A stretch of 64,000 nt of DNA from Halichoerus grypus (Eukaryota > Chordata > Mammalia > Carnivora > Phocidae). Under the pieces are notes generated by a model, which saw only the letters and a program-made list of their open reading frames with translations, was not told the DNA's origin and made no database searches. A program made the translations under genes and the position numbers. Positions 33,585 to 44,096 of the stretch are shown here, in pieces (the stretch's first letter is position 1; each line of letters starts with the position of its first letter). The stretch spans positions 53,513,688 through 53,577,687 of the forward strand of contig NC_135725.1 of the NCBI RefSeq assembly GCF_964656455.1. The letters are read 5' to 3'.

Positions 33585-34080
33585 TAAAATATATATGCCA
33601 CCCAAAAATGTGCCACTTTGGCATATGGATTATTTTGAGCTGGAACCAATCAAGACCAGCAGACTTAGGAAAAACTTTTACTTCTCCCTTAACTGCCTAA
33701 AAGAATTTAGATGGGGGGGGGGGGCTGGCCTAGAACAGAAGCTATTATCAGAGATATTATTATATTATTATTATTTTTAATCCAAAAAATCTACCTGCAT
33801 GGCAGGGCAAACACTGATTACCAAACATCTGCTCTGATCTTTCTGTGAATTGTCCTCCTCCCCCTTTGAAGAGGCCCCTCCCTATATCATTCCTTACCCT
33901 AGGATGGCACATTAGCCTCAATTCCCTGACTGCCTTTGGGTCTCATATTTTTTATGGGCTCCCATACCTATGAAGTTAAATTTGTTTTTCTCCTGTTAAT
34001 CTGTCTTATATCAGTTTAATTATTAGACCAGCCAAAAAACCTAGAAGGGAAAAGGGAGAATTTTTCCACCCCTCCAATAA
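33585..34080 (+). mobile_element. Unnamed LTR, copy B
   Basis: Homologous to the complement of 26020-26560 (shared 'gtgccactttggcatatggattattttgag' near the left end, 'gtttttctcctgttaatctg' and 'gaccagccaaaaaacctagaaggg' near the right). Includes a G12 run at 33713-33724 and a TAT-rich stretch at 33751-33778, both probably later expansions. No coding region. Confidence 0.6.
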
Positions 34081-34200
34081 CCATATCTCTCTAGATCTGG
34101 ATATATATATATTTTAGAATATGTATAGCCAATACCTTTGGGGAGTGGGTAGAGTTGGGTGACTTGGATGTTGTATTGTTGTAAACTCCTCAACCATATA

Positions 34201-34330
34201 AAGGTATAAATATATATTAATTTTATAACAATATAATGATCTATAATGATTTTTATAATCACTTTATAATGATTATTTTTATAATATATAAAGCTATAAA
34301 TATATACTATTTTTATAATGATTAAATGAT
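34201..34330. repeat. AT-rich ~90-bp imperfect tandem duplication
   Basis: aaggtataaatatatatta (34201) recurs as aagctataaatatatacta (34291), each followed by TTTTATAA(T/C). Smaller copies of 'tataatgat' lie between. Local duplication in AT-rich DNA. Confidence 0.65.
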
Positions 34331-35004
34331 AAAGGAAATGCAGTCTAAGTGTCCGTTAATGGAAGTAAATGTTATATTCTTAACCATGTGTTCTAAATTC
34401 TACTAGACTGTGTTTCCGACCCTTTTCCATACTGTTTGGCAGTCTGGTTAAGTGTAATTCTTCTCGGAATAATGGTTTTAAATGCACAAAATAAAATACA
34501 GGGGATTATTAAGGGAATTATATTAAAATTCATTATCGAAATGTTAAAAAAATTGATATATTCATATATAATCTAGCTGTGGATACAATACCAAAAATTA
34601 ATTTTGAAAGAGATGAGCTTATAAAAATTTCAAATAACAACTATAATGTGATATAAAATTATCTGTGATTTCTGTTAGTTACAAAATCACAAGTATTGCT
34701 AATCCTACTGTCTTTGTTGCCTACATTTGTAATTGAAGGAAGAGATAAATTTTAGTTAGAGATTAGCTTTTGATGGGAGGGTAAGGAAAGGTCTTTTTTT
34801 TTTTCCCCATCTAAGTTCTCACCACACTCTGGATTGATTAGACACATACGACAAGAATTTGTGACCGAATGAGGTTATCCTATTCTTAGAAGAACATTAG
34901 TGATTCAGAAATAAGCTGGAGGAAAACATAGAGCAGAGCAAGGGGTCTGGAAATCATGTCAAATGAGAATGCTTAACCTACAGAGGAAGACAGCCTGATA
35001 ATTG
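34331..35004. other. AT-rich non-coding spacer
   Basis: No repeats or exons recognised. Confidence 0.4.
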
Positions 35005-35180
35005 TCTTCAGATAATGACACAGAACTTTTGCCATGGGCCAGATACTGTTCTTAGCACTTGTACGCTTGCATTACACAGGCCAGGACTTCTCCCCAACCG
35101 TTTCTGTAATCATCCAGCTTTCTTCACAGAAGAAGGAACCTCAGGGACAATACCACTGATGTAGTTAACCAGCTAGGCTT
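35005..35180 (-). mobile_element. MIR SINE (reverse)
   Basis: Complement of MIR: 'gccatgggccagatactgttcttagcacttgtacgc', 'cagaagaaggaacctcaggga', 'gatgtagttaaccagctagg'. Confidence 0.6.
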
Positions 35181-35184
35181 TTTC

Positions 35185-35285
35185 TCCTATTTGATCAATT
35201 CATTTTAATTCAACACCTACTTACTGAGTTCCTACTTTGCATATGAATGGGACTGGACACTATCCAGAGCATTAAGAGAGAGGAG
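35185..35285 (-). mobile_element. L2 LINE 3' terminus (reverse)
   Basis: 'tcaattcattttaattcaacacctacttactgagttcctactttgcatatg' followed by 'ggacactatcc' is the complement of the L2 end. A degenerate GACAGA-rich run follows at 35310-35360. Confidence 0.55.
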
Positions 35286-35485
35286 AAAAACAGAGAAACC
35301 CAGACCAAAGGAAGACAGAGGCAGAGACAGAGACAGACCAACAGACAGAATAGGAAAGACAGATATTTGGCTTGAGTCACCATTCCGATTACGTTTGGGG
35401 GATAGAAAGGGAAAGAAAGAGTATTTGTTTTTGTTTTTTGTTTGAAATTTTCAAAAATGTAGCTTTTAATTTTTCCTCATTTTTT

Positions 35486-35510
35486 AAAAAGATTTTATTT
35501 ATTTATTTAT

Positions 35511-35560
<50 letters not shown>

Positions 35561-35713
35561 GTGAGAGAGTGAACACAAGCAGGGGGAGTGGGAGAGGGAG
35601 AAGCAGGCTTCCCGCCAAGCAGGGAACCCGATGCGGGGCTCGATCCCAGGAACCTGGAACCATGACCTGAGCCGAAGGCAGTAGCTTAACCAACTGAGCC
35701 ACCCAGGCGTCCC
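35486..35713 (-). mobile_element. CAN SINE with (GA)n expansion, perfect TSD
   Basis: Reverse SINEC from AAAAAGATTTTATTT to GAGCCACCCAGGCGTCCC. It holds an uninterrupted GA run of about 18 units at 35519-35556. Flanked by an 18-bp perfect TSD, taatttttcctcattttt, at 35467-35484 and 35714-35731. Frames on the minus strand here are SINE translations. Confidence 0.96.
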
Positions 35714-35731
35714 TAATTTTTCCTCATTTTT

Positions 35732-35852
35732 AATTAAGTACAATTGACATAGTAATCTGCACATACTTAAAGCTTATAATTTTTTTTGTTTGTTTTTATT
35801 ATGTTATGTTAATCACCATACATTACATCATTAGTTTTGATGAGTATTTGTT
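35732..35852 (-). mobile_element. L1 3' ends (reverse), two short pieces
   Basis: 'taattaagtacaattgacatag...aatctgcacatacttaaag' (to about 35785) is the complement of an older L1 terminus. It is followed by 'ttattatgttatgttaatcaccatacattacatcattag', the complement of the younger carnivoran L1 3' end also seen at 47.8 kb. Both are under 80 bp and severely 5'-truncated. Confidence 0.65.
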
Positions 35853-36084
35853 TAATCAATAATGATTTATTTGTATGCCACCTTTTTCCAGAAAGATACA
35901 ATTAGGAGGGTAGGAAAGCAGTTGTATATATACTTTAAAGGTATCAGGCATAACATAAATGCCATAATCATCAGAAACCTACATTCAGAACCAAATCTAG
36001 TGAAACACTGTCTGACAATAGATTACTAGAAATCAGAACTCTTCAATAAAATCTAGGATAAAAGTCCCCATTGTTATAATAGAG
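35853..36084. other. Short spacer
   Basis: Mixed sequence, nothing recognised. Confidence 0.4.
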
Positions 36085-36432
36085 AAAAAAACAGAGTACT
36101 GCAAATCCACAGATGAGAGAATGACAAATTTGGTCTGGAATAGATGAGAGAAGTGGACATTTTACAAGGCCTTGAGGGATGAGTAACATTTCAACAATTT
36201 CAACAAATGAACATCAAAGGAAATGCTTGTTTCCCGGGCTGATGGAAGACTGGGTGGGGAGTCATGAAAGTTCATTCTGGGAATGAGGACAGTCTGATAG
36301 AGCTTTAGCACTAGATGAGTGGGCTGGGGGCAAGGCAGGGGAGAATAACAGAGGATACAGCTGTGAAAACTGATTGGCTGCAGACTGTGGATGACTTGTA
36401 ATCACTGGTTAAGAAGTTTGCTTTGGTTTTGT
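36085..36432 (-). mobile_element. L2 LINE fragment (reverse)
   Basis: Complement-type L2 text: 'gaagtggacattttacaaggccttgagggatgagtaac', 'aggaaatgcttg', 'gactgtggatgacttgtaatcactggttaagaagtttgc'. Strongly diverged. Confidence 0.5.
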
Positions 36433-36625
36433 TGTAATCTTATTTACTTATTTTTATTCAAGTATAATTAATATACAGTATTATATTAGCTTCAGCTGTA
36501 CAATATAATGACTTGACAATTGTATACATTTCTCAATGCTCATCAAAATAAGTGTACTTTTAATCCCCTTTACCCACTTCATCCATCCATCCCCTTCCAC
36601 CTCCCTTCTGGCAACTACCAGAGTC
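36433..36625 (-). mobile_element. L1 LINE 3' end (reverse)
   Basis: 'tattcaagtataattaatatacag', 'attagcttcagctgtacaatataatg', 'caatgctcatcaaaataagtg' and 'cccacttcatccatccatcccc...tctggcaactacc' follow the complement of an L1 3' UTR, diverged from the copy at 15.0 kb. Confidence 0.75.
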
Positions 36626-38401
36626 TGGGGTGCCAGACTTGAAAGAAGCATATAAAAGAGAGGTCTCATGACATTTTCTTTCTTATTCCATGTATATGCT
36701 TTTTAAAAATTCTCATTTAATTTCAGAATTCTTTGACTTACTCATGTTAAGTGAAAATCTTTCAGTTAATTTGGATTTGATTTTTAGGAAATTATTTTCA
36801 ATTTAGTAGTAAATTAGTATCAATAAAGAAAAGCAGCTGGAGTTTTCAAGATGTTAAAAGGAAACTCATCCTTATTAGCATTTCCTTTTATATTTATCTG
36901 ACAAAATGAAAACAAATGCATTGTTTTTCACACTATATACGTCATTGCTGATGACATTTTTCTTTACCTATGCAGTCTCTTATAATTTTTTTAAAATCTT
37001 ATAGCAGTTGTTCAAATTATAATTCTTATTGAAACTTAAAGACAAAATTAATGTTGTGTGGAACTTTGACCAATGGTCCAATTCAGTAAAATTCCAGAGC
37101 TAACAGAGAGAGTAGATTATTTTATTAAGCATATATTTTGTCTTATCTGCGCTATAAATCACAGAACTCTGATCTTCCTTAATAGGGGTGTCTTGGGATG
37201 ATATGAACATCGCCACCTTCCTCACAGGGATTTTCCAGAAAATAAGCTACTGGCTCACATTGCTACACAAAACATAATAATAATAATTTTAGTCACATCC
37301 CACATAATTCCAAAAAAGACCAAAGAGAAAAAGTTTCCATGTGAGAATAATGATTCAGCCATGCTCTTTCAATATTCCTGCACATTCTTCCTCCCCATAT
37401 CCACCCGGAGAACTCTAAGGCAAATGGCACTGCGTGTGTCAGGCTTTCACTGTATTCTACCCACAGGGGAACTCCTTTTTCATTAGCATTGATTCTTGTC
37501 TTGATTAGAGGATTAGAGGACCTATTGCATTTTATTCTAACTATTTGTTTACAGGGCTGTCTAGTCTCTCTCTCACACTACTGGCTCACTGAAGGAGCCC
37601 ATCTTTCAATGACAAAGAGAATAAAGCAGCTTGTGATGAGCTGGCTGGTCTTTTCGGGTGAACAGCTTTTTCACAACCACAAACATAGACAACTAAGTAT
37701 TTTTTATATTTATAACTAAAGCTGTTGGAAACCCCAATCTCTTCCCCCAAAGTGGAGATGGGATGCTACAGTTCAGTTCCACTCTGGAATGTGACATTAG
37801 GCATGTTCTAACCAATCTTACATGCTAACACAGACATGTCCTTTAGTGTAGTGAGCCCCTTATTTTCTACCCTACATCACCCTCCTTTGCATAGGAGTTC
37901 TTAATCCTAGAATCAAGGATCTATGATTCCAAAACCATCTCAGTTCCTTTTAGAAGTTGTCCTGTACATAGCACTCCATGATCTATTGCATAATCTCAGG
38001 TTCCCTTGGACAGTCTGCAAAGAGTCCTTCACATTGAACACAGACTCTGATTTAGTTTGTTACCCATTCAAAAATAAGCTTGTCATCCTTGCCAATCATC
38101 TGTAGCAATTAAAAAAATGAATATATGTAAAGAAGCCTAAATCTGAGAGAGGGAAAAGAAAATTGAGATGTCAATATAGTATTTCTATCTGAATACCACA
38201 GAATTCTCTGCTTTCAAAGCAAAGATTTCAGTCTTTGCCATAATCAATGTGTAAGTGTAAATGTATAAGTTTATGATATGTTTGGGAGATGCTGAATATT
38301 CATAGCCTGTGTTATTTTTCCATAGGTTGGAAGAAAATAATTAATTAAAATGTAGAGCTCTGGAAATGAGTGGGTAAAGTCAAGGCTCAGCAATAGGATA
38401 T
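36626..38401. other. 1.8 kb repeat-poor non-coding DNA
   Basis: AT-rich, with no assigned repeat. Short frames at 37489-37719 and 37923-38105 show no domain. Confidence 0.4.
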
Positions 38402-38417
38402 AAGAAAGAATAGAGAG

Positions 38418-38618
38418 GGGGCGCCTGGGTGGCTCAGTTGGTTAAGCGACTGCCTTCAGCTCAGGTCATGATCCTGGAGTCCCAGGATCGAGTCCCGCAT
38501 CGGGCTCCCTGCTCGGCAGCGAGTCTGCTTCTCCCTCTGACCCTCCCCCCTCTCATGCTCTCTCTCTCTCATTCTCTCTCTCAAATAAATAAATAAAATC
38601 TTTAAAAAAAAAAAAAAA
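38418..38618 (+). mobile_element. CAN SINE, full length, perfect TSD
   Basis: GGGGCGCCTGGGTGGCTCAGTTGG head, 'gcgactgccttcagctcagg', CT-rich body, AATAAAATCTTT and an A17 tail. Perfect 16-bp TSD, aagaaagaatagagag, at 38402-38417 and 38619-38634. Confidence 0.97.
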
Positions 38619-38689
38619 AAGAAAGAATAGAGAGAAAGCACCTTTTCCATTTAAGACAAGGCTACTGATAAGAAGTACCTACAAGAGAT

Positions 38690-38945
38690 CACCACCCTTA
38701 GACATTTTTTCCTATCCTTCCAAACCCAACTCAAAGCCTGGCTTATGCAAGTGTCACTGATCCCCCTTCCTTCTACTGCATTCATAGATTGCATTTCATA
38801 ATTTATGGTTCATTTTGTACTGACTTAGCCTGCACAATTATAACCCCCTTGATACAGAACATTTTTCCCCCTAATTCTTTTGTATCCCCTGCATGCCTAC
38901 TCCAGTACTGAACATATGGTAGATGACTGACTAATTGAGTACATA
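38690..38945 (+). mobile_element. L2 LINE 3' region
   Basis: 'ccaaacccaactcaaagcctggc', 'gtgtcactgatcccccttcc', 'ccccttgatacagaac', 'tgtatcccctgcatgcctactccagtactgaacatatggtag' follows the L2 order. Confidence 0.65.
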
Positions 38946-39063
38946 GATTAAAAAAAAAAGATTTCAACACTAACAAGATTGAACTCAGATGTACCAGAGG
39001 TAGGTTTAAATTCAGAAGGAATCTGGCAAAATGCTTGGAATTAAAGACTATACCATCTAGGCT

Positions 39064-39263
39064 TTTTTTTTTTTTTAAGATTTTATTTATTTATTTGACA
39101 GAGAGAGAGAGAGCGAGAGCAGGAACACAAGCGGGGGAGTGGGAGAAGGAGAAGCAGGCTTCCCGCGGAGCAGAGAGCCTGATGCGGGGCTTGATCCAAG
39201 GATGCTGGGATCATGACCTGAGCCGAAGGCAGATGCTTAATGACTGAGCCACCCAGGCGCCCC
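39064..39263 (-). mobile_element. CAN SINE (reverse), full length
   Basis: T14 AAGATTTTATTT to GAGCCACCCAGGCGCCCC. Flanks taggctttttt (left) and taggctgttttt (right, 39264 on) form the TSD. The frame 39035-39247 is SINE translation. Confidence 0.94.
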
Positions 39264-39949
39264 TAGGCTGTTTTTAATAAATAATTGGAACCACTTACAA
39301 CAAACAAGAGAAACTGAGCCCAGAAACAAGGAATCCTTTGAAAGTCATCATATTGAATTCATAAGACTTAAAACATGTAAGTGAATACACTTTGTATGAA
39401 AGTTTAGACAGTCTGTTACTATGGTAATTGTTAACATGAATTTTCAAGGAGAGATGCCAGAAATGTTTAAGTGCTGTTATGCACCTATTTTAGAACAATA
39501 TACAGAGTTTCTTGCATTGAAATTCTATTATATTTCCAAATCCAAATGTGTTAAACGAACTTGATGTTTGCAAACTTAATCTTATTAAATATCATTTTAA
39601 GCATTTTGAAAAGTTGCCCAACATCCATAATAATAAACAGCGCTTGGAACTAAGGAAGTTACTTCATCTAAGCAGATCAAAAGTGCTTTTAAAGATTTGA
39701 TGATTTGTCAGTGTTTTCTTGCTTTCTACACTGACTTCAATCCTCCTATTCTGCAAAACACTGGTCTTAGAGTTTAGTTTAGTTTAGTTTTGTTTAATGT
39801 ACAGTAGTAATCTTCCCCCCCAACCTGCCACTGATCTGACAGAAAATTCAAGAACACGAGCTTTACATCTATTTCATTTTTTGGCAAATTGGACAATTTT
39901 GGTTCAGTATAGGTAAATTACTTGACTTCTGTTGTCTCATATTGAATTA
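39264..39949. other. Non-coding spacer
   Basis: AT-rich, with a short (AGTTT)n run at about 39769-39797. No gene seen. Confidence 0.4.
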
Positions 39950-40070
39950 GAAAAAGGAGGGAAATCATGTCTGACCTTGTTTACTGTTTTATCTGCAGTA
40001 CCTGTTTACAGTATCTAATAAATAAATATATGCTGAGTAAATACTTTGTGAATGAGTGAATGAAGTAGGT
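39950..40070 (+). mobile_element. L2 LINE 3' terminus
   Basis: 'catgtctgaccttgtttactg', 'gcagtacctgtttacagtatctaataaataaatatatgctgagtaaat' then 'gaatgagtgaatgaa'. Confidence 0.55.
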
Positions 40071-40699
40071 ATCGCAGTGTAGGGATAGAAGTTGTGCAGT
40101 GAAGACTTCAGAAAGATAAGGGGAAGTCAATCCAGGCCTGAGACTTGCTCTCTGCAAGAAGACAGTGATGAGAGCAGGCAGGAGGCAGGACTGGCCAGGT
40201 GAGAGTTGGTATTTCTGGAGTCATGAACTCAGAAAGGCACTGAACATTTGGATAGAGGACTAGATTCAGGTAACAAGCTTTTCTTGGTATATATATTATC
40301 TGCCCCAAAGCAAGAATAATTTACAGGAATCTTCACTAAAACTTGGTGGAGGGTGTCTTCTGCAAAGTTTCTTCTGCACAAGAGATATTAAGTGGAAATT
40401 GGTAGAATATACTGTGCAAAATAACAACGTTGTCTTTCCTGATGTAGCATGCTTATTATTAAATAAGGAAATATCAATAAGGCCTCCACAGGCTCACTTA
40501 ATTTAGCTATCCTTATTTTTCAGAATCAATCGGTTTAGTCACATTAAATATTCCTGCCAAGGACTTTAGAAACCTGTTTGTATGATTCAAAAGAGACAAG
40601 TGAATGATTATTTTATATCCTACTGCCTTTAAGAAACATATAATATATATTTCGCTTCATAATGTCTTAATTCCTATAGAACAGGAGTTGAGAGCTGGG
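40071..40699. other. Non-coding spacer
   Basis: A purine-rich part at 40095-40200 may be worn L2. Nothing firm. Confidence 0.35.
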
Positions 40700-41085
40700 T
40701 GTCCAAGTGAATACACAAAGGCCTATTTTTACCTGTCCAGTCTATTAACCCTGTCTTTTCTGTATAGAATAGTCTCTTTTCTCGGTCATTCCCATTCCTC
40801 CCCATTCCTTTCTCCTTTCACACCTGCTACAATCCTATTAATACTTCAAGGCCCAACTAAAATGTTGTCTACTCCTATGGGGACTGTATTGCATAGGAGA
40901 GTGAGATTTCCTGCCATCTGCAGTCCTCACTTACACACACTTTTTGTTTTACATCCTCCATATCCTCTTTTCCTTATCAGCTCATGATCCCTTTGGTAGC
41001 AAGGACCAACTCTTTTTCATTTTTGTCTTTCCAGAACCTGAATATAGCAGATGCTCAACAAATACTGAAAGAATAAGTGGTTAAG
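40700..41085 (+). mobile_element. L2 LINE 3' end
   Basis: 'cacctgctacaatcctattaatacttcaaggcccaactaaaatg', 'ctcatgatccctttggtagcaaggacc', 'ccagaacctgaatatagcagatgctcaacaaatactgaaagaataag'. The 127-codon frame 40604-40987 lies mostly in this repeat. Confidence 0.7.
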
Positions 41086-41478
41086 TGAGAGAATCAACAG
41101 GTACCCTGAATGAAGAAAAAGCGTTTTCTGTAAGAGAAGATAATCCAAATGCACTGGGCCGTGATAGGAACAATTAAAACTGTGATATGAAACAGAAATT
41201 AACAAACTGAGAAACAAGGGTTCCTGAACAGACCAGGCATGTGGTTAAGAGGTCGGTAAGTGTCAATTCTCAGATAATCTAAATCTTATTTTACCTTCAT
41301 ATTTAGTAACAACTTTAACAAAGATTCTCTTACTCTTATATCATTATTTTAGGATCTATTCCTTATTTGATAAAAACAGAAATAATTAGGACAAAATGCT
41401 CATCCTTTAAGTGAATGGACCCTCCTAACATATAGCAGTCTCATTTAACATGCAGGAAGAAGCAATTTACTGACTAGT
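41086..41478. other. Non-coding spacer
   Basis: No repeat or exon recognised. Confidence 0.4.
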
Positions 41479-41665
41479 AAAGATTTCCATTTATTTGTTT
41501 GAGAGAGACACAGCGAGAGAGGGAACACAAGCAGGGGGAGTAGGAGAGGGAGAAGCAGGCTTCCCGCGGAGCAGGGAGCCCGATGCGGGGCTCGACCCCA
41601 GGACCCGGGCATCATGACCTGAGCCGAAGGCAGATGCCTAACGACTGAGCCACCCAGGTGCCTCC
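41479..41665 (-). mobile_element. CAN SINE (reverse)
   Basis: AAAGATTTCCATTTATTTG to GAGCCACCCAGGTGCCTCC. The A/T tail is nearly lost and no clear TSD is visible, so the left end is approximate. Confidence 0.9.
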
Positions 41666-42444
41666 AAAATTATCCTTTGAAAGAAAAGTATGCTTTCTAC
41701 GTTGTGTGTGTAGTAGATGTTTTTTGAACTATAAGATCAGGCTTTATAAATATAAACCTCTGTTCTTTTCTATGCTGTGTTTATTCTGTTTGTTCAAACC
41801 AAGAGCTAGAACATAAAAGGATGCTTTCTCAAGAGACTGGATATTAGAAAGTCATGCATCTAAGTGCACAGAACATTCAGTCTGCCAAGAGCGGAATCAA
41901 ATAGCTGAAAATGTAGTTTGATTTCTTGGTTAATAACATTTCATAGTTGTCAGCCTACCCTTTCTGAACAGAACTGGTTCCCGAAACAAAGTAACAATGA
42001 GAAATGGGGTTGGGATAATGGGGGATGTCTGGTGATGCTGTGCCAAACTGCCTTCCAAGCTGAGAAGCAAATATGAAGACAGACAGTAGAGGATTCCTCC
42101 TTTGGTCCTATAAAACATTATTCTATAGTCAGAAAATACCAGAGAAGGATGAGCTGGAAAAAACTAAAGTCTGTGGTTATGAACTTCTATAAGCCCAGTG
42201 AACGGCAGGGTGGGAAGTAGAATTAGGGGGTGAGATTTCCAGAAAAGTTATCTAGGTTTAAATTTAAATATACTGGACCTTGAGAGCTCGTACTGGAATT
42301 TCCTACAAATGCAGTTCAAGGTTGGGAGAAGGACAAAGAAACAAAATTCTACAAAACTACTGATCTTCAGAAGAAGGGAAGTAAAGTGAGAACTGGTAGG
42401 AAAAAAAAAGAGGTTTTTGAATCAATCACCTTAAGTTAGAGGCA
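41666..42444. other. Non-coding spacer
   Basis: Mixed sequence without assigned repeats. The last 40-50 bases may be the worn 5' end of the Charlie element split by the LTR. Confidence 0.35.
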
Positions 42445-42450
42445 TGTGTG

Positions 42451-42901
42451 TGTTGGGGTTAATGCAGAGCATGAAATCAGCCATAATACCTGGCTTGCTA
42501 AAATGTAACATGGAGGCCCCTGGGGGTGAGGAAGGTTTTGGAGAAGGGCTTAGGCCTTTGGAATGCCGAGGCCTGCGTGACCACTCTGCAGCTGGAATGT
42601 CGCGGGGAGTTGCCCTCCGGAAGCCTTCTTAGCCCAAACAGCTGCCCTGTGATCCAAGAGATGTAAGCATTGTCCCTTTGGCTATGTTTAGTAGACCATG
42701 CAGATTAGCACATCTTATCTTTCCCATAAATCCTCTCCATTTCAGTAAGACCCCTTGTCACACATCCCGTGCTTGAGAAACAGTGATAAGGATATCCTGA
42801 AGGACCAATAAAAGCCGGAGCAACGCCTTCTCCTCTCTTTCACGGCAAAGCTTGGAGTAATTTTCATCCATCGGTACAGGGATTGCTGGCCATTCCCAGC
42901 A
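42451..42901 (+). mobile_element. Solo ERV LTR (class II-like) with 6-bp flanking repeats
   Basis: 451 bp from TGTTGGGG to CCCAGCA. Flanks are tgtgtg (42445-42450) and cgtgtg (42902-42907), a 6-bp duplication with one CpG-to-TpG change. The text 'gaaggaccaataaaagccgg' (AATAAA near 42810) followed by 'agcaacgccttctcc...cttggagtaattttcatccatcgg' has an R/U5-like layout. Several CpG survive (42567-42620 and 42823-42843). No internal viral sequence remains. Class II assignment rests on duplication length and recalled U5 style. Confidence 0.65.
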
Positions 42902-43041
42902 CGTGTGGTCCAGGGACCCCGGGATTCTCAAGGTCAAAACTAGCTTCATAATTATACTAAGGCCTCACTTGCCTTTTCATACCCATTCTGTCAGGACATG
43001 TCAAAACAAGGATATTTTCCAAAAGCTACATGACATGTGAT

Positions 43042-43134
43042 TATCAGACCAGACTGAATAATGCATAAGCAGATATGAAAATCCAACTGTCTTCTATTAG
43101 GTCAGATATTACAGAGATTGTTGAAAATATATAA
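43042..43134 (+). pseudogene. Charlie (hAT) transposase C-terminus, dead
   Basis: In frame from 43042 the translation gives YQTRLNNA, a TAA stop at 43066-43068, then ADMKIQLSSIRSDITEI and a natural-looking stop. This fits the end of the hAT dimerisation region, from the RLNAEADMRIQLSSIKPDI-type motif of Charlie/ZBED-like transposases. The glutamate codon expected at the stop is one base away (GAA to TAA). About 30 codons remain. Confidence 0.7.
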
Positions 43135-43210
43135 CAGTGCCATTCTTATCATTATTTTTTTCTTGCTTTAGAAAATGATGGAAGTTGTTTTTATAAAATG
43201 TATTTTTTAA

Positions 43211-43312
43211 GGTATTTATTTTTAAGTAATCTCTACACCCAAAATAGAGCTCACACTCATAACCCCGAGATTAAGAGTCACATTCTCTACTGACTGAGTC
43301 AGTCAGGCAACC
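43211..43312 (-). mobile_element. Short CAN SINE variant in Charlie element, 20-bp TSD
   Basis: Reverse copy of the short SINE type: 'aagtaatctctacacccaaaatagagctcacactcataaccccgagattaagagtcacattctc' then 'gactgagtcagtcaggcaacc'. Flanked by a perfect 20-bp duplication, ttataaaatgtattttttaa, at 43191-43210 and 43313-43332. Same type as 18931-19013 and 47306-47422. Confidence 0.92.
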
Positions 43313-43505
43313 TTATAAAATGTATTTTTTAACATATGATTACTTACTAGTTTTATTCTAACAAAATACATATTTCTAAAATTGTTTTAATTTTGAATAT
43401 GGTAAATATTGATATATGTTACTCACACAAAAGTTCTGGAAGATCCTCAATAATTTCTAACACTCAAAGATGCCTCAAGACTAAAAGTTTGAGAACTACT
43501 GGTTT

Positions 43506-43770
43506 ATACAATCTCATGACTTTATTGTCCTCCCATTTGCTCAAGTTAAGAATCTTCTGGTAATCTTTCATTCTTTTCTTTCACTCATTTTTCTATATCT
43601 CAGCTATTACCAAAGCCTGTTAAGTTGTACTAACAAAATATATCTCTGACCCGCTCACTTCTTTCCATCCCTACTATGTCACCATTAACTTGAGACCCAC
43701 GTCTTCTCCAACATGGCAACAGCACCTTTGCTTCTCTTCTTGTCTCACTCCAGTCCATTCTTTTACTCAG
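43506..43770 (+). mobile_element. L2 LINE fragment
   Basis: 'caaagcctgttaagttgtac', 'aaaatatatctctgacccgctcac', 'ccatccctactatgtcaccattaacttgagaccc' follows the L2 block that precedes the 3' UTR. Confidence 0.6.
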
Positions 43771-44079
43771 CCGGGCAGGGCTACAACCTCAGTCAGTGCT
43801 CAGATCCTGAGAATCTTTCAGGATGTGGCACAAGGTTTGGGATTAAGAAAAACCATTGACTCAATTTTCTTTTTTACATACACAAAATAAAAACTAATCC
43901 GTATTCATTTTAAAATCAAAGATTGCCATATCAATTAGTCAACACAACTCAACTGGTTATAGAAAAGTTATATTTAATGAGGGATATGGATACAGCTTAA
44001 TATGCATGTTAAGATGTAGTGTAAGGTCTCTAGAAGGGAGCATATTTGGTTCATGCCTATTTCTCCATCTTGTATATCT
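43771..44079. other. Non-coding spacer
   Basis: No repeat recognised. Confidence 0.4.
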
Positions 44080-44096
44080 TCCCACTTACTACAGTC

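Larger units (their letters stand above)
42902..43501 (+). mobile_element. hAT-Charlie DNA transposon remnant, split by a SINE
   Basis: Left part 'cgtgtggtccagggaccccgggattctcaaggtcaaaactag', right end 'aagtttgagaactactg', a typical Charlie inverted end (CAGTGGTTCTCAAACTT type). Between them lies a transposase C-terminal trace (43042-43134). The SINE at 43211-43312 interrupts it. Most of the transposase gene is deleted. Confidence 0.75.

Noticed and set aside
34201..34330. TATA-rich stretch as a promoter
   Set aside because: It is a local AT duplication with no initiator, CpG or downstream exon.
40604..40987. 127-codon open frame
   Set aside because: Mostly L2 3' sequence. Pyrimidine-rich frames of this kind recur in other L2 copies (7.4, 20.6, 56.3 kb).
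42444..42632. 62-codon frame in a GC-rich stretch as a gene
   Set aside because: It lies inside the solo LTR, is short and has no domain.
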